A stretch of DNA of 64,000 nucleotides, from contig JAHDBV010000001.1 of assembly GCA_020630195.1 (NCBI GenBank), forward strand, positions 4,506 through 68,505. The letters are read 5' to 3'. The translations under genes were made by a program, and so were the position numbers. The stretch's first letter is position 1, and each line of letters begins with the position of its first letter. The stretch comes from Acidimicrobiales bacterium. Lineage in GTDB: Bacteria > Actinomycetota > Acidimicrobiia > Acidimicrobiales > SZUA-35. The notes under the pieces were generated by a model. It searched no databases. It was not told the DNA's origin and saw only the letters and a program-made list of their open reading frames with translations. Positions 44,097 to 53,219 of this stretch are shown one piece after another.

Positions 44097-45482
44097 ATGC
44101 GTCGCCGCCTGCTCCTCGCGTTCCTCGGGATCGCCCTCCTCGCCGTCGTCCTCGTCGGTGCCGGCGTGTTGCTGCTCGCCGGAGTCGGAGCCCGGGGTGA
44201 GGCGCGCGAGCGGGTGGCCGAGCGGGTCGAGGCCCTCGCCGACGGACTCGCCGGCGTCACCGACCCCGGCACCCTCACCCGACAGCTCGAACGCCAGCGC
44301 GACGCCTTCGACCTGAGCGATCTCGAGATCGTCCTGATCGATGACGACGGGACACTCCAGCGGATCGTGCCGCTCAACCGCCGGGAACCGGGTGTGACGG
44401 ATGCGACCGTCATCGGTGTGCTCGACGCCGAGGCGCTCGCCCTGCTCGCCGACGGCGCGGTGGCGACGTTCGACCGTGACGACGATGTCGCCGCCGTGAC
44501 GGTGGTCGACGTCGAGACCCGCCGCCCGGCCGCCGGCCGGGTCGGCCTGCTGCTCGCGGAGCAGGTCACGCCCCTGTCGCCACGGGCCCGGCAGTGGTTC
44601 GTGCTCTCGGCGATCGCGGTCCTGCTCGGAGCGGCACTCGCCGCGCTGTTGCTGTCCACACGGTTCGTGGCCCCGATCCGCTCGATCGAAGCGACCACAC
44701 GACGCCTCGCCGACGGCGATCTGTCGGCCCGGGTGGACGTCCCGGGTGACGACGAGGTGGCCGAGCTCGGCCGGTCGGTCAACACGATGGCCGCCGACCT
44801 GGAACGCTCGAGGCAGCTCGAGCAGCAGTTCCTCCTCTCGGTGTCCCACGACCTCCGCACCCCCCTCACGGCCATCCGGGGCTACGGCGAGGCCCTCGCG
44901 GACGGCGCCGTGCCCGACACGGCCCGTGCCGGGGAGGTCATCGTCGGACAGTCGGATCGACTCGGCCGGCTCGTCGCCGACCTGTTGCAGCTCGCCCGGC
45001 TCGATGCCCGTCAGTTCGGCCTCGACACCGCCCCGATCGACCTCGGCGAGGCCGTCGCTCGCCACGTCGACGCCGTCCGCCCCACCGCGGCCACCCACGA
45101 CCTCACACTCACGGTCGACGCCGAGCCGGGGGTGCGGGTCGAAGCCGACGCCGATCGGGTCGGCCAGATGGTGTCGAACCTCGTGGAGAACGCCGTGAAG
45201 TACGCCGCGACGACGATCGTGGTGTCGGTCCGCACGATCGACGGCCACGGGGTGGTCGCCGTCACCGACGACGGCGCCGGGATCCCCGAAGCCGACCTGG
45301 CCCACGTCTTCGAGCGTCTCTACGTGACCCAGGCCCGCCCGGTTCGTGAGGAACAGTCGTCCGGCCTCGGCCTCGCGATCGTCGCCCAACTCGCCGCCGC
45401 CATGGGCGGAGGTGTCGCGGCCCACTCCCCTGTCGACGACGGCCGGGGCACGAGTGTGGGCTTCCGCATCCCGCTGATCTGA
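44097..45482 (+). CDS. two-component sensor histidine kinase
   Basis: 461 aa. N-terminal membrane helix (about 5-30), extracytoplasmic sensor (about 30-160), second helix (about 165-190), HAMP ('TTRRLADGDLSARVDVPG'), HisKA 'LSVSHDLRTPLTAIRGYGEA', and ATPase motifs 'NLVENAVKYA', 'VTDDGAGIPEADL' and 'QSSGLGLAIV'. Architecture is BaeS/MprB-like. It follows its regulator by 2 nt. No target genes are adjacent, so the stimulus is unknown. Confidence 0.93.
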   Translation: MRRRLLLAFLGIALLAVVLVGAGVLLLAGVGARGEARERVAERVEALADGLAGVTDPGTLTRQLERQRDAFDLSDLEIVLIDDDGTLQRIVPLNRREPGVTDATVIGVLDAEALALLADGAVATFDRDDDVAAVTVVDVETRRPAAGRVGLLLAEQVTPLSPRARQWFVLSAIAVLLGAALAALLLSTRFVAPIRSIEATTRRLADGDLSARVDVPGDDEVAELGRSVNTMAADLERSRQLEQQFLLSVSHDLRTPLTAIRGYGEALADGAVPDTARAGEVIVGQSDRLGRLVADLLQLARLDARQFGLDTAPIDLGEAVARHVDAVRPTAATHDLTLTVDAEPGVRVEADADRVGQMVSNLVENAVKYAATTIVVSVRTIDGHGVVAVTDDGAGIPEADLAHVFERLYVTQARPVREEQSSGLGLAIVAQLAAAMGGGVAAHSPVDDGRGTSVGFRIPLI

Positions 45483-45520
45483 GCGAACGTCAGACCGCGA
45501 CTCCGGTCGCCCCCAACGTC

Positions 45521-47044
45521 TCAGAGCGGGAGCGTTGCGGGGGTGCTGCGTCGGCGGCTTCGGGGTCGGTGTCTCGGTCGGGACGTCGCCGGGGTGGTCG
45601 TCGCCGTGCTCGGTGTCGAGTTGTCCGTGATCGGGTTCGAGTCGTTCGTGATCGTATTCGGTGTGGTCGTGGTCGGGGTTGCTGTGGGGGCGGCCTCGTT
45701 CGGGTCGGGAGCCGGCGCCGGTGGGTTCGTGTCCGCTGGTGCGCCACGAGGCACGGCTCGGTCTCGGTTCGTGTCGGCTGGTGACGGTTCGGAGTGCGGT
45801 GGCGCGGGGCTTCGTCGACGTTGTCGTTGGTGTTGGTCGGCGGTGGCGGGTGGGTTGGTGGTCTGCCAGAGCGAGCCGTCGGGTCGGTGGTAGGCGACCC
45901 GGTTGCCGGGGAGGACCTGCATGGTCCAGCCGCCTTCGTGCACGTCGTGGTGATGCCGCACACACAGCGGTCGGAGGTTCGACAGGTCGGTGGGGCCGCC
46001 GTGTTCCCACTCGTGGAGGTGGTGGATGTGGGTGGCCCGGAACGGTTGATCGCATCCGGGCCAGCAGCATCCGCCGTAGAGGGCTTCGAGGGCGGCTCGT
46101 TGCGCTGGTGTGGCGTCGCGGACCTTGCGGCCGACGTCGAGGACTTCGCCGTCGGTGTCGAGCACGACTCGTCGCAGGGTCGAGTCACACAGGAGCCGTC
46201 CGGCGGTGGTGGGTGGGAGGTCGGTCGGGCCGAGCCGGCACACGCCACCATCGGCAAGCTCTCCGGTGGCTGCGGTGTCGGCGTCGACGACGATGATCCC
46301 GGCGTACCGGGCAGGGCCGGACTCTCCTGTCGCTCCGCGCCGCATGAGTTCGTAGAGGGCTTCGGCTCGGAGGTTGGGTGACCACTGCCGGGTGCCTTTG
46401 TCGGCTCGTTTGAGGATGGAGCGGCATTCGTCGTCGAGCATCTTGTCGATCGTGGTGCCGCGGACTTCGTCGAACTCGGCCCGCAGACACGTCATCCCCG
46501 ACGACGCATCGGTCCACGTCTTGGCCTGACTCTTCGCTTCCCGAGCAGCGAGTTCTCTTGCTCGTCGGTCGGTGTCGACCTGGTCGGCGATCCCGTTCAC
46601 CCACTTCGTGAACGACTCCGGTGGCATCTCCCCGGAACGCTCCGCCGCTCCGGCGGATACGAGGCGTTCCTCGAACACGGATCGATCGTCGTCGGAGAGT
46701 GATCCGCCGGCTCGGGTGATCGCGTCGAACGCACCCGATGACAGGTCACCGGAACGGGTGGCGTCGGACAGAGCGTCGTAGTCAGCCAACGCTTCCGATC
46801 GGCGCGCGTACTCGGCGGCCTCCCGACGACTCACAGCACCAGCGGAGCGGATCACATCCGCCGCCGGGGCATCCGAAACCGACGAGGCGATCTCGGCACA
46901 CCGGGTCAACCAGGTCCCACACACCCGGCGCATCGTGTGCAGGTCGGACACAAACGCAGCCAGGCCGGGCTCGTCGAGCACACCCGCCTCCACCCGTTCG
47001 ATCCCATCTCGCACCCGTTGTGCGAGCTCCACCACATCCGCCAC
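45521..47044 (-). CDS. DUF222/13E12-type HNH endonuclease under a LexA box
   Basis: 507 aa from GTG 47044. The track's TTG at 47080 lies upstream of the LexA box and would put the operator inside the coding region; GTG 47044 is 7 nt after TAATGT. N-terminal DUF222 helical domain (about 1-320), HNH nuclease domain (about 335-390, 'CCWPGCDQPFRATHIHHLHEWEHGG', here quoted in parts: 'GCCWPGCDQPF', 'THIHHLHEWEHGG', 'NLRPLCVRHHHDVHEGG'), then a long Pro/Thr/Ser-rich disordered tail. This is the family of the mycobacterial 13E12 repeats, several of which are SOS-controlled. DNA-damage-induced nuclease role inferred. Confidence 0.9.
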   Translation of the reverse strand: MADVVELAQRVRDGIERVEAGVLDEPGLAAFVSDLHTMRRVCGTWLTRCAEIASSVSDAPAADVIRSAGAVSRREAAEYARRSEALADYDALSDATRSGDLSSGAFDAITRAGGSLSDDDRSVFEERLVSAGAAERSGEMPPESFTKWVNGIADQVDTDRRARELAAREAKSQAKTWTDASSGMTCLRAEFDEVRGTTIDKMLDDECRSILKRADKGTRQWSPNLRAEALYELMRRGATGESGPARYAGIIVVDADTAATGELADGGVCRLGPTDLPPTTAGRLLCDSTLRRVVLDTDGEVLDVGRKVRDATPAQRAALEALYGGCCWPGCDQPFRATHIHHLHEWEHGGPTDLSNLRPLCVRHHHDVHEGGWTMQVLPGNRVAYHRPDGSLWQTTNPPATADQHQRQRRRSPAPPHSEPSPADTNRDRAVPRGAPADTNPPAPAPDPNEAAPTATPTTTTPNTITNDSNPITDNSTPSTATTTPATSRPRHRPRSRRRSTPATLPL

Positions 47045-47051
47045 ACCCACA

Positions 47052-47074
47052 ACATTATCGAACAAGTGTTCGAT
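47052..47074 (-). promoter_or_regulatory. LexA (SOS) box overlapping the HNH promoter
   Basis: ATCGAACAAGTGTTCGAT (47057-47074, plus strand) contains CGAAC-N4-GTTCG, a full match to the actinobacterial/Bacillus SOS consensus, with symmetry extended to 8-2-8. On the minus strand it abuts the -10 TAATGT (47057-47052), 7 nt before GTG 47044, so LexA would block polymerase directly. Confidence 0.88.
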
Positions 47075-47098
47075 GCACAACTTCCAGCTATTGGCGCC

Positions 47099-47950
47099 TC
47101 AGCCAGGCACACCCAGCTCGACGGTGATCCCGTCGACGGTCGCCGACGTCGCCTCCGCCGCCGAGCGCTTCAGGTAGCCGAGGCCGACGGTGCCGGTCTC
47201 GTCGGTGGCGACCGAGGTCACCTCACCGACCTCGTCACCATCGACGACGAGCGCCGTGCCCGCAGCCGGGGCCGCTCCACCGAAGTGCAGCACCCGGAGC
47301 GACCGGGGCGCGGCAGCCCCGCGGGCGTCCATGCGGGCCACCAGCTCCTGGCCCGTGTAACACCCCTTGGTGAAACTCGCCGAGACGTCGACGATGCCGG
47401 CCTCGGCGGGGATCGTCCGGTCGTCGAGCTCCGCGCCGTATGCGGGGCGACCGGCCCGGATCCGGCGGGCCCGGAGGGCGTCGGCATCGACGACGGTCGC
47501 CTCGGCGCCCGTGGGCACCGTGGCGCCGAGCATCTCGACGGCCCGGTCGCCGCCGAAGCCGACGTCGATCACCACGACCTCGTCGGATGCCTCCACCGCG
47601 CCCGCCGCCGGGCCGTGGATCGCCACCGATCGGACGGTCCGCAGCTCGAACGAGGCGTCGGTGCGGAGCAGGAACCGTCGGAGACGGGCGAGCGCCGGCT
47701 CGCCGGCGCCGGCGTCGAACACGAGCAGGAACGAGGTGTCACCCGCACGGTGCAGGCGGAACCACCCGTCGAGGCGACCCGTCGGCTGCAGCACCATCGA
47801 CCACACCGAGGCTCCCACCGCGAGGGCGTCCACGTCGGCGGAGATCTGGCCCTGGAGGTAGGCGACGACATCAGGACCCGATGCGTCGATCACATCGACC
47901 TCGTGCGCCGCGGCGATCGAGGTCGACGGGACGGGGGTGGCGGAGCTCAT
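47099..47950 (-). CDS. YgfZ/GcvT-like folate-binding protein
   Basis: 283 aa. The YgfZ/CAF17 signature is 'FTKGCYTGQELVARMDARG' (KGCYxGQE); the N-terminal 'VVAYLQGQISADVDALA' region is also typical. These proteins use tetrahydrofolate and assist Fe-S cluster enzymes. The ATG lies 7 nt after CATACT, leaderless-type. Divergent from the MBOAT gene with an 18-bp gap. Confidence 0.9.
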   Translation of the reverse strand: MSSATPVPSTSIAAAHEVDVIDASGPDVVAYLQGQISADVDALAVGASVWSMVLQPTGRLDGWFRLHRAGDTSFLLVFDAGAGEPALARLRRFLLRTDASFELRTVRSVAIHGPAAGAVEASDEVVVIDVGFGGDRAVEMLGATVPTGAEATVVDADALRARRIRAGRPAYGAELDDRTIPAEAGIVDVSASFTKGCYTGQELVARMDARGAAAPRSLRVLHFGGAAPAAGTALVVDGDEVGEVTSVATDETGTVGLGYLKRSAAEATSATVDGITVELGVPG

Positions 47951-47968
47951 GGGCGTGAGTATGCCAGC

Positions 47969-49459
47969 ATGGCCCGGGCCGCCCGGAGCCCGCCGGAGGG
48001 CGAGCGAGCCCGCCTGTCGCTCGTGCTGTTCCCCACCCTCACCTTCGCCGTCTTCTTCGTCGTCGTCTTCGGCGTCTCGACGCTCACCCGGTCCCGCCCG
48101 GTGCTCTGGACCGTGTCGATGGTGGCGGCCTCGTGGGTGTTCTACGGCTGGTGGGACGTCCGCTTCGTGAGCCTGCTGGCCGGCTCGGCGTCACTCAACT
48201 GGTGGTTCGGCGTGCGGGTCGCCGGGAGCCGTGCCGCCGGCGACGAGGCGGCCCGACGATGGTGGGTCCGAGCGGCGGTGGGGGCGAACCTCGGGGTGCT
48301 CGGCCTGTTCAAGTACCACGACTTCTTCGTCGAGTCCCTCGCCGACCGGCTCGGTGTCACCCCGGGACTCGTGCTCGGGCTCGTGCTGCCCGTGGGCATC
48401 TCCTTCTTCACGTTCCAGGCCATCTCCTACGTGGTCGACATCGGCCGGGGCGAACTCGAACCGGCCCCGCTGCTCGACGTGGCCCTCTACCTGTCGTTCT
48501 TCCCCCAACTCGTCGCCGGTCCCATCGTGCGGGCCGGGGACTTCCTCCCGATCCTCGCCGCCCGCCGCCGGGGCGACGGCCCGGTCGATCCGCCGGTCGG
48601 CACCGCGTTCCGGCTCATCGGTGCCGGCCTGTTCAAGAAGGTCGTGATCTCGTCGTATCTGGCCGACGCCGCCGTGGACGACGTGTTCGCCGCACCCGGC
48701 GTGGCGAACCTCTTCGACCGGCTGCTCGCCGTCTACGCCTACGCCATCCAGATCTACGCCGACTTCTCCGGCTACACCGACATCGCCATCGGCTGTGCCC
48801 TGCTCCTCGGGTTCCGCTTCCCCACCAACTTCGACGCCCCCTACCGGGCGGCGAGCTTCCAGGACTTCTGGCGACGCTGGCACATCAGCCTCTCGACCTG
48901 GCTCCGGGACTACCTCTACATCCCGCTCGGCGGCAACCGTGGCGGACCCTTCCGCACCTACCGGAACCTCACCCTCACCATGCTGCTCGGCGGGCTCTGG
49001 CACGGCGCCAACTGGACCTTCGTGGTGTGGGGCGCCATCCACGGCGCCGCACTCGCCGCCGAGCGACTGCTCGTCGACCGGCGGCGCCGGACCGCACGGC
49101 CCGCCTCCGCCGCGATGGCCGACACCGGGCTCGGGCTCGCGGTGCGGTGGGTCGTCACCTTCCACGTGGTGTGTCTCGCGTGGGTCTGCTTCCGGGCCGA
49201 GACGCTCGGCGACGCATGGGCCCTGCTGACGAGTCTCGAGGCGGCCGCGGCGGTGCCCTCGATCTCGCCCTGGGTCGCCGGGGTGGTCGCCGCCGCACTC
49301 GCACTCCAGGCATGCCCGGACGACCTCGCCGACCGAGGCCGGACCCGGGTCGACACCCTCTCCCCCGCCACACTCGCCATCACCGGCGGGGTGTGGGTGG
49401 CCGTCGTCGTCGCGCTGGCCCCGGCCGGCGTGGCCCCGTTCATCTACTTCCAGTTCTGA
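47969..49459 (+). CDS. MBOAT-family membrane O-acyltransferase (AlgI/DltB type)
   Basis: 496 aa, about ten membrane helices. Family motifs: 'PVGISFFTFQAISYVVD', 'FFPQLVAGPIVRAGDFLP', 'YADFSGYTDIAIG', 'FQDFWRRWHISLSTWLRDYLY' (quoted in part) and the catalytic His in 'LLGGLWHGANWTF'. Transfers acyl groups across the membrane onto a polysaccharide or wall polymer. The ATG at 47969 is chosen; the track start far upstream is a shadow of the YgfZ-like gene. The SGNH gene follows after 5 nt and is the expected extracytoplasmic partner. Substrate unknown; no polysaccharide synthesis genes are nearby. Confidence 0.92.
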   Translation: MARAARSPPEGERARLSLVLFPTLTFAVFFVVVFGVSTLTRSRPVLWTVSMVAASWVFYGWWDVRFVSLLAGSASLNWWFGVRVAGSRAAGDEAARRWWVRAAVGANLGVLGLFKYHDFFVESLADRLGVTPGLVLGLVLPVGISFFTFQAISYVVDIGRGELEPAPLLDVALYLSFFPQLVAGPIVRAGDFLPILAARRRGDGPVDPPVGTAFRLIGAGLFKKVVISSYLADAAVDDVFAAPGVANLFDRLLAVYAYAIQIYADFSGYTDIAIGCALLLGFRFPTNFDAPYRAASFQDFWRRWHISLSTWLRDYLYIPLGGNRGGPFRTYRNLTLTMLLGGLWHGANWTFVVWGAIHGAALAAERLLVDRRRRTARPASAAMADTGLGLAVRWVVTFHVVCLAWVCFRAETLGDAWALLTSLEAAAAVPSISPWVAGVVAAALALQACPDDLADRGRTRVDTLSPATLAITGGVWVAVVVALAPAGVAPFIYFQF

Positions 49460-49464
49460 GTCCC

Positions 49465-50586
49465 GTGTCCGACCCCGCCACCCCCACGACGTCACCCCGA
49501 CCGACCGTCGTCGGACCCGGCCGGGCGGTCGTCATGGTGCTCGTCGCCCTCGCCATCGGCGGGCTCGGATCGACGGCCCGGCTCGTCGACATCGCCGAGC
49601 GGCGTGAACTCGGACCCGACCGCGACCGTTGGGTGGCGGGCGCGGAACGACTCGACCGGGCCGCATCGGGTATCGGTGCCGACCGCCCCGCCGCATGGCT
49701 CGGTCGGCTGGTGGAGCGGGACCGGACGGTCCGCACCGACCTCCGACTCGGCGACCTCGCCGGCACGCCCACCACGACGACCCAGGCCGCCGCCACCACC
49801 GCCTCCACCCCACCGACGACGAGCCGCGACGCCACCCCGTCGACCGCCATCGACCGCCCGACGACCACCACCACGACGATGCAGCTGCCGCCGACCACGA
49901 TGCGCCGCCCCACCGCGGAGGCTCCGCTGCGGATCTGGGTCGGGGGCGACTCGCTCGGCGAGTACGTCGGCTCGGCGTTCCTCAACGACCACGCCCGGGC
50001 CGACGACCTCACCGTCACCCTCGACCACCACATCGCCACGGGCCTCGCCCGCCCCGACTACTTCGACTGGCCCGCCCGATTGGCGGAGGCCATGGCCGAC
50101 CCGGCGACCCGACCCGAGGTGATCGTGTTCATGGTGGGCGGCAACGACGATCAGGCGATGCGGGGCAGCGGCGCCGATCCCGACGTCGACACCCGAGCGC
50201 TCGGGGTCGGCACCCCGGGGTGGTTCGAGGAGTACTCCCGACGGGTCGCGACGGTCATGGACGTCGCCGCCTACGACGGGGTGCACCTCTACTGGCTCCG
50301 CCTGCCGCCGATGGCCGACCCGGAGCGGGATCGGATCAGCCGGAGGATCAACGACGCCATCGACGCCGCCGCGGCGGAGCGTGCCTGGGTCACCTCGATC
50401 GACCTCGACCCGTTGCTCGCCGGCGCCGACGGCGCCTACGAGGCCCGCCGACCCGACCCCTCCGACGGTGAGATCCGCACGGTGCGCCAGACCGACGGGA
50501 TCCACGTCAACCGCCGGGGCAGCGGCTGGATCGCCGACATCGTGCTCGACGCCGTCGATGCACGATGGGGCCGCTCCGACGGGTGA
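49465..50586 (+). CDS. membrane-anchored SGNH/GDSL hydrolase-type acyltransferase partner
   Basis: 373 aa from GTG 49465. One N-terminal membrane helix (about 22-42), a Thr/Pro-rich linker (about 95-145), then an SGNH domain: block I Ser in 'RIWVGGDSLGEYVG', block III 'VGGNDDQ' and the catalytic Asp-His in 'QTDGIHVNRRG'. Similar to DUF459/AlgX-type enzymes that act with MBOAT proteins to complete acyl transfer outside the cell. It starts 5 nt after the MBOAT stop, clearly one operon. The acceptor polymer is not identified. Confidence 0.88.
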   Translation: MSDPATPTTSPRPTVVGPGRAVVMVLVALAIGGLGSTARLVDIAERRELGPDRDRWVAGAERLDRAASGIGADRPAAWLGRLVERDRTVRTDLRLGDLAGTPTTTTQAAATTASTPPTTSRDATPSTAIDRPTTTTTTMQLPPTTMRRPTAEAPLRIWVGGDSLGEYVGSAFLNDHARADDLTVTLDHHIATGLARPDYFDWPARLAEAMADPATRPEVIVFMVGGNDDQAMRGSGADPDVDTRALGVGTPGWFEEYSRRVATVMDVAAYDGVHLYWLRLPPMADPERDRISRRINDAIDAAAAERAWVTSIDLDPLLAGADGAYEARRPDPSDGEIRTVRQTDGIHVNRRGSGWIADIVLDAVDARWGRSDG

Positions 50587-50602
50587 GCGGGCCTCGTCGG
50601 GT

Positions 50603-52111
50603 TCAACCGCCGTGGTTGCGGGCCGCGGTCATCCGGCGAGCCGGCTCGACCGCCCGGAGCAGCGCCTGGGCCTTGTTCCAACACTCGAGGTTCTCGAGTT
50701 CGGGCCGGGAGTCGGCGACGACACCGGCACCGGCCTGGATCGACGCCTTGCCGTCGGCGCACAACAACGTGCGGATCACGATCGCCGTGTCGAGGTTGCC
50801 GGAGAAGTCGACGTAGCCGACCACGCCGCCGTAGGGGCCCCGTGCCGCGGGTTCGAGCTCGTCGATGATCTCCATCGCCCGGACCTTCGGCGCCCCCGAC
50901 AACGTCCCCGCGGGCAGCGTGGCCCGGATCACGTCGACGACCGACACATCGGGACGGCGGGTGGCCTGCACCTCGGAGGTGAGGTGCATCACGTGGCTGT
51001 ACCGCTCGAGCGTCATCATCTCGGCGACCTCGAGCGAGCCGAACTCCGCGACCCGACCGAGGTCGTTCCGGGCGAGATCGACGAGCATCACGTGCTCCGC
51101 GATCTCCTTCGGGTCCTCCGCGAGCTCGGACGCCATCCGGCGGTCCTCCGCATCGGTCCGGCCACGTCGACGGGTCCCGGCGATGGGGCGGGAGATCACC
51201 CGATCACCCTCGACCCGAACGAGTGGCTCCGGCGAGCACCCGACGATCGTCAGATCGGGCTGACGCACGAGGTACATGTAGGGGCTCGGGTTGATCTGGC
51301 GGAGCACCCGGTAGAGGTCGACGGGGTCGGCGTCGAGATCGAGATCGAACCGCTTCGACAACACGACCTGGAAGATGTCGCCGGCCCGGATGTACTCCTT
51401 GGCCACCTCGACCGCCCGCATGTAGTCGTCGTCGCTGATCGAGGCCCGCACGTCGGGTGGCGGATCGTCGGTGGGTGGCGCGAGCATCGGCTCGTCGATC
51501 GGGCGTGCACCGTCGACCGCCAGCTGATCGAGCCGGGCCACGGCATCGTCGTAGGCGGCGTCGATCGTCGCGGCATCCGCCTGCTCCGGGAGCAACGACA
51601 CCGCGATGAGCACGACCCGCTGACGCCAGTGGTCGTACACCGCGAGTTCGCCGATCACCTCGATCACGGCATCGGCGAAGCCCAGCTGGTCGTCCGGGCG
51701 GTCCGGGAGGTGTTCGACCTCACGCACCACGTCGTAGCCCAGGTAGCCGACGAGGCCGGCGTGCAGCGGCGGAAGCCCCTCGATGGGTGGCGCCGCGAAC
51801 CGATCGAGGAGGTCGTCGAGCACGGCGAGCATGCCCCGGTCGACGGCCACCGGATCACCGGGGATCGAACCGGTCTGGGTGACGACGCCGCCGCGGGAGG
51901 TGAACGTGGCGTGAGGCCGCCGTCCGACGAAGCTGTAGCGGCTCCATCGCTCACCGTTCTCGACCGACTCGAGCAGGAACCCCGGCTCGTCGCCGACGCA
52001 GCGCAGGAAGGCACCCACCGGCGTGGTCAGGTCGGCCAGGAGCTCCCGGCTCACCGGCACCGCACGATGGGTGCGGGCGAGGGCGTGGAACGCATCACGT
52101 GACGTCGTCAT
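50603..52111 (-). CDS. trpE: anthranilate synthase component I
   Basis: 502 aa; makes anthranilate from chorismate with ammonia from TrpG. Seen: the tryptophan feedback site 'FLLESVENGERWSRYSF', 'SPSPYMYLV'-like 'INPSPYMYLV', 'SPEPLVRVEGDRV', 'RPIAGTRRRG', 'HVMLVDLARNDLGRV', 'LPAGTLSGAPKVRAMEI' and 'GPYGGVVGYVDF'. ATG 52111 lies 8 nt after TAGGCT, leaderless-type, so no transcribed leader for attenuation. trpG is not adjacent. Confidence 0.96.
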   Translation of the reverse strand: MTTSRDAFHALARTHRAVPVSRELLADLTTPVGAFLRCVGDEPGFLLESVENGERWSRYSFVGRRPHATFTSRGGVVTQTGSIPGDPVAVDRGMLAVLDDLLDRFAAPPIEGLPPLHAGLVGYLGYDVVREVEHLPDRPDDQLGFADAVIEVIGELAVYDHWRQRVVLIAVSLLPEQADAATIDAAYDDAVARLDQLAVDGARPIDEPMLAPPTDDPPPDVRASISDDDYMRAVEVAKEYIRAGDIFQVVLSKRFDLDLDADPVDLYRVLRQINPSPYMYLVRQPDLTIVGCSPEPLVRVEGDRVISRPIAGTRRRGRTDAEDRRMASELAEDPKEIAEHVMLVDLARNDLGRVAEFGSLEVAEMMTLERYSHVMHLTSEVQATRRPDVSVVDVIRATLPAGTLSGAPKVRAMEIIDELEPAARGPYGGVVGYVDFSGNLDTAIVIRTLLCADGKASIQAGAGVVADSRPELENLECWNKAQALLRAVEPARRMTAARNHGG

Positions 52112-52167
52112 CGTGCCCGAGCCTAGAGTCGCACCCGCCCGCCGGGAGCGGGATTCCCCGTCGCCGA

Positions 52168-53076
52168 TCAGCGACGTCGGAGGAAGCGGAGGAGACCCCG
52201 GGGTTCGTCGGCCGTGGCGGAGGTCTGCCAGACCCACTCGCCGCCGCGGTCGGGATCATCGTCGCCCTCGGAGGCCTCGAACAGCGCGACCGGTTCGGGC
52301 ACGACCTCGGCGGCGGAATCGACCGCGGGCGTCGCCGGCGCCGTCGTGACGGGAGCGGCGGCCGCGGCCGCGAGCTCCTCATCGGTCTCGGGGAGGATCC
52401 GGCGGATCGTGTCGAGCGCTTCGCGCAGGGTGTCGATCGTCGACTGGCGCTCGGCGGCCAATGCCTCGGCCACGGCGGCCTTGCGCCGGAACTCGGCCAG
52501 CTCGGCCCGCAGGCCGCGCTCGAGTTCCGGATCGAGGGTCGCCGGCCGCACGTCCATCAGGTCCGCCCGCACGTCGACGACGGGCGGGGCGAGGACCGTG
52601 ACGGTGTCGCCTTCGGTCTCGGCAGCGGTCCCGGGGTCGGTGGCGGTCGCGGTGTCGACCGAGGGCGCCTCGACGACATCGACCTCGATCACCTCGTCGG
52701 CATCGTCGGTGTCCACCTCGGCTGCCTCGTCGTCGAGCTCGATGACCTCGACCTCGGTCGCCGTGGCGGACGATGCCTCCACGGCCGTGTCCGCCACGGA
52801 GTCCGCGCCCCCGGAGGTCTTCGAGGACAACACCTCGTCGACCGCCGAGTCGGGGATCACCCATTGCCCGTCGTCCCGTCGGGTCGCACCCGAGATATCT
52901 CCGCTCCTCAGCCGACGGAGCACCGCCGACCGGGACAGACCGGTGCGTCGGGAGAGTTCCGTGAGCGAGAGGTCGGTTCCGCCAGAAGCCGCCGCCGTCA
53001 TCAGGCGCCGAGAATACCGGCGCGCGGCGGCGACGGCATCGCCGATGCCCAGATCGTTGTCGGAATCGCCCCGCAT
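52168..53076 (-). CDS. HTH, acidic-linker and coiled-coil protein (hypothetical DNA-binding)
   Basis: 302 aa. Residues about 35-85 form a helix-turn-helix of the MerR/excisionase type ('LSLTELSRRTGLSRSAVLRRL' in part, 'SGATRRDDGQWVIPDSAV'). A Glu/Asp/Val-rich linker (about 95-175), a coiled coil (about 185-235, 'RAELAEFRRKAAVAEALAA') and a basic end 'GLLRFLRRR' follow. This could link DNA to another macromolecule, for example in chromosome organisation or regulation. TACGTT lies 8 nt before the ATG. I do not recognise a named family. Confidence 0.72.
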   Translation of the reverse strand: MRGDSDNDLGIGDAVAAARRYSRRLMTAAASGGTDLSLTELSRRTGLSRSAVLRRLRSGDISGATRRDDGQWVIPDSAVDEVLSSKTSGGADSVADTAVEASSATATEVEVIELDDEAAEVDTDDADEVIEVDVVEAPSVDTATATDPGTAAETEGDTVTVLAPPVVDVRADLMDVRPATLDPELERGLRAELAEFRRKAAVAEALAAERQSTIDTLREALDTIRRILPETDEELAAAAAAPVTTAPATPAVDSAAEVVPEPVALFEASEGDDDPDRGGEWVWQTSATADEPRGLLRFLRRR

Positions 53077-53219
53077 GGGCGGCGAACGTACCGACTCCGG
53101 CCACCGGGATCGGGCGCCGGAGCCGGATGGGCGTGGCGATTCCCCCCGCTCGCGGGGCGCCGGCGGGGAACCCGCGACCCGGCACCTCCGACCAGCGTCG
53201 GTACGGGCCAGCCCGGGCG

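Noticed and set aside
50587-52200. Tryptophan attenuator before trpE
   Set aside because: The trpE ATG lies 8 nt from a -10-like element, leaving no room for a leader, and no Trp-rich short ORF is seen.
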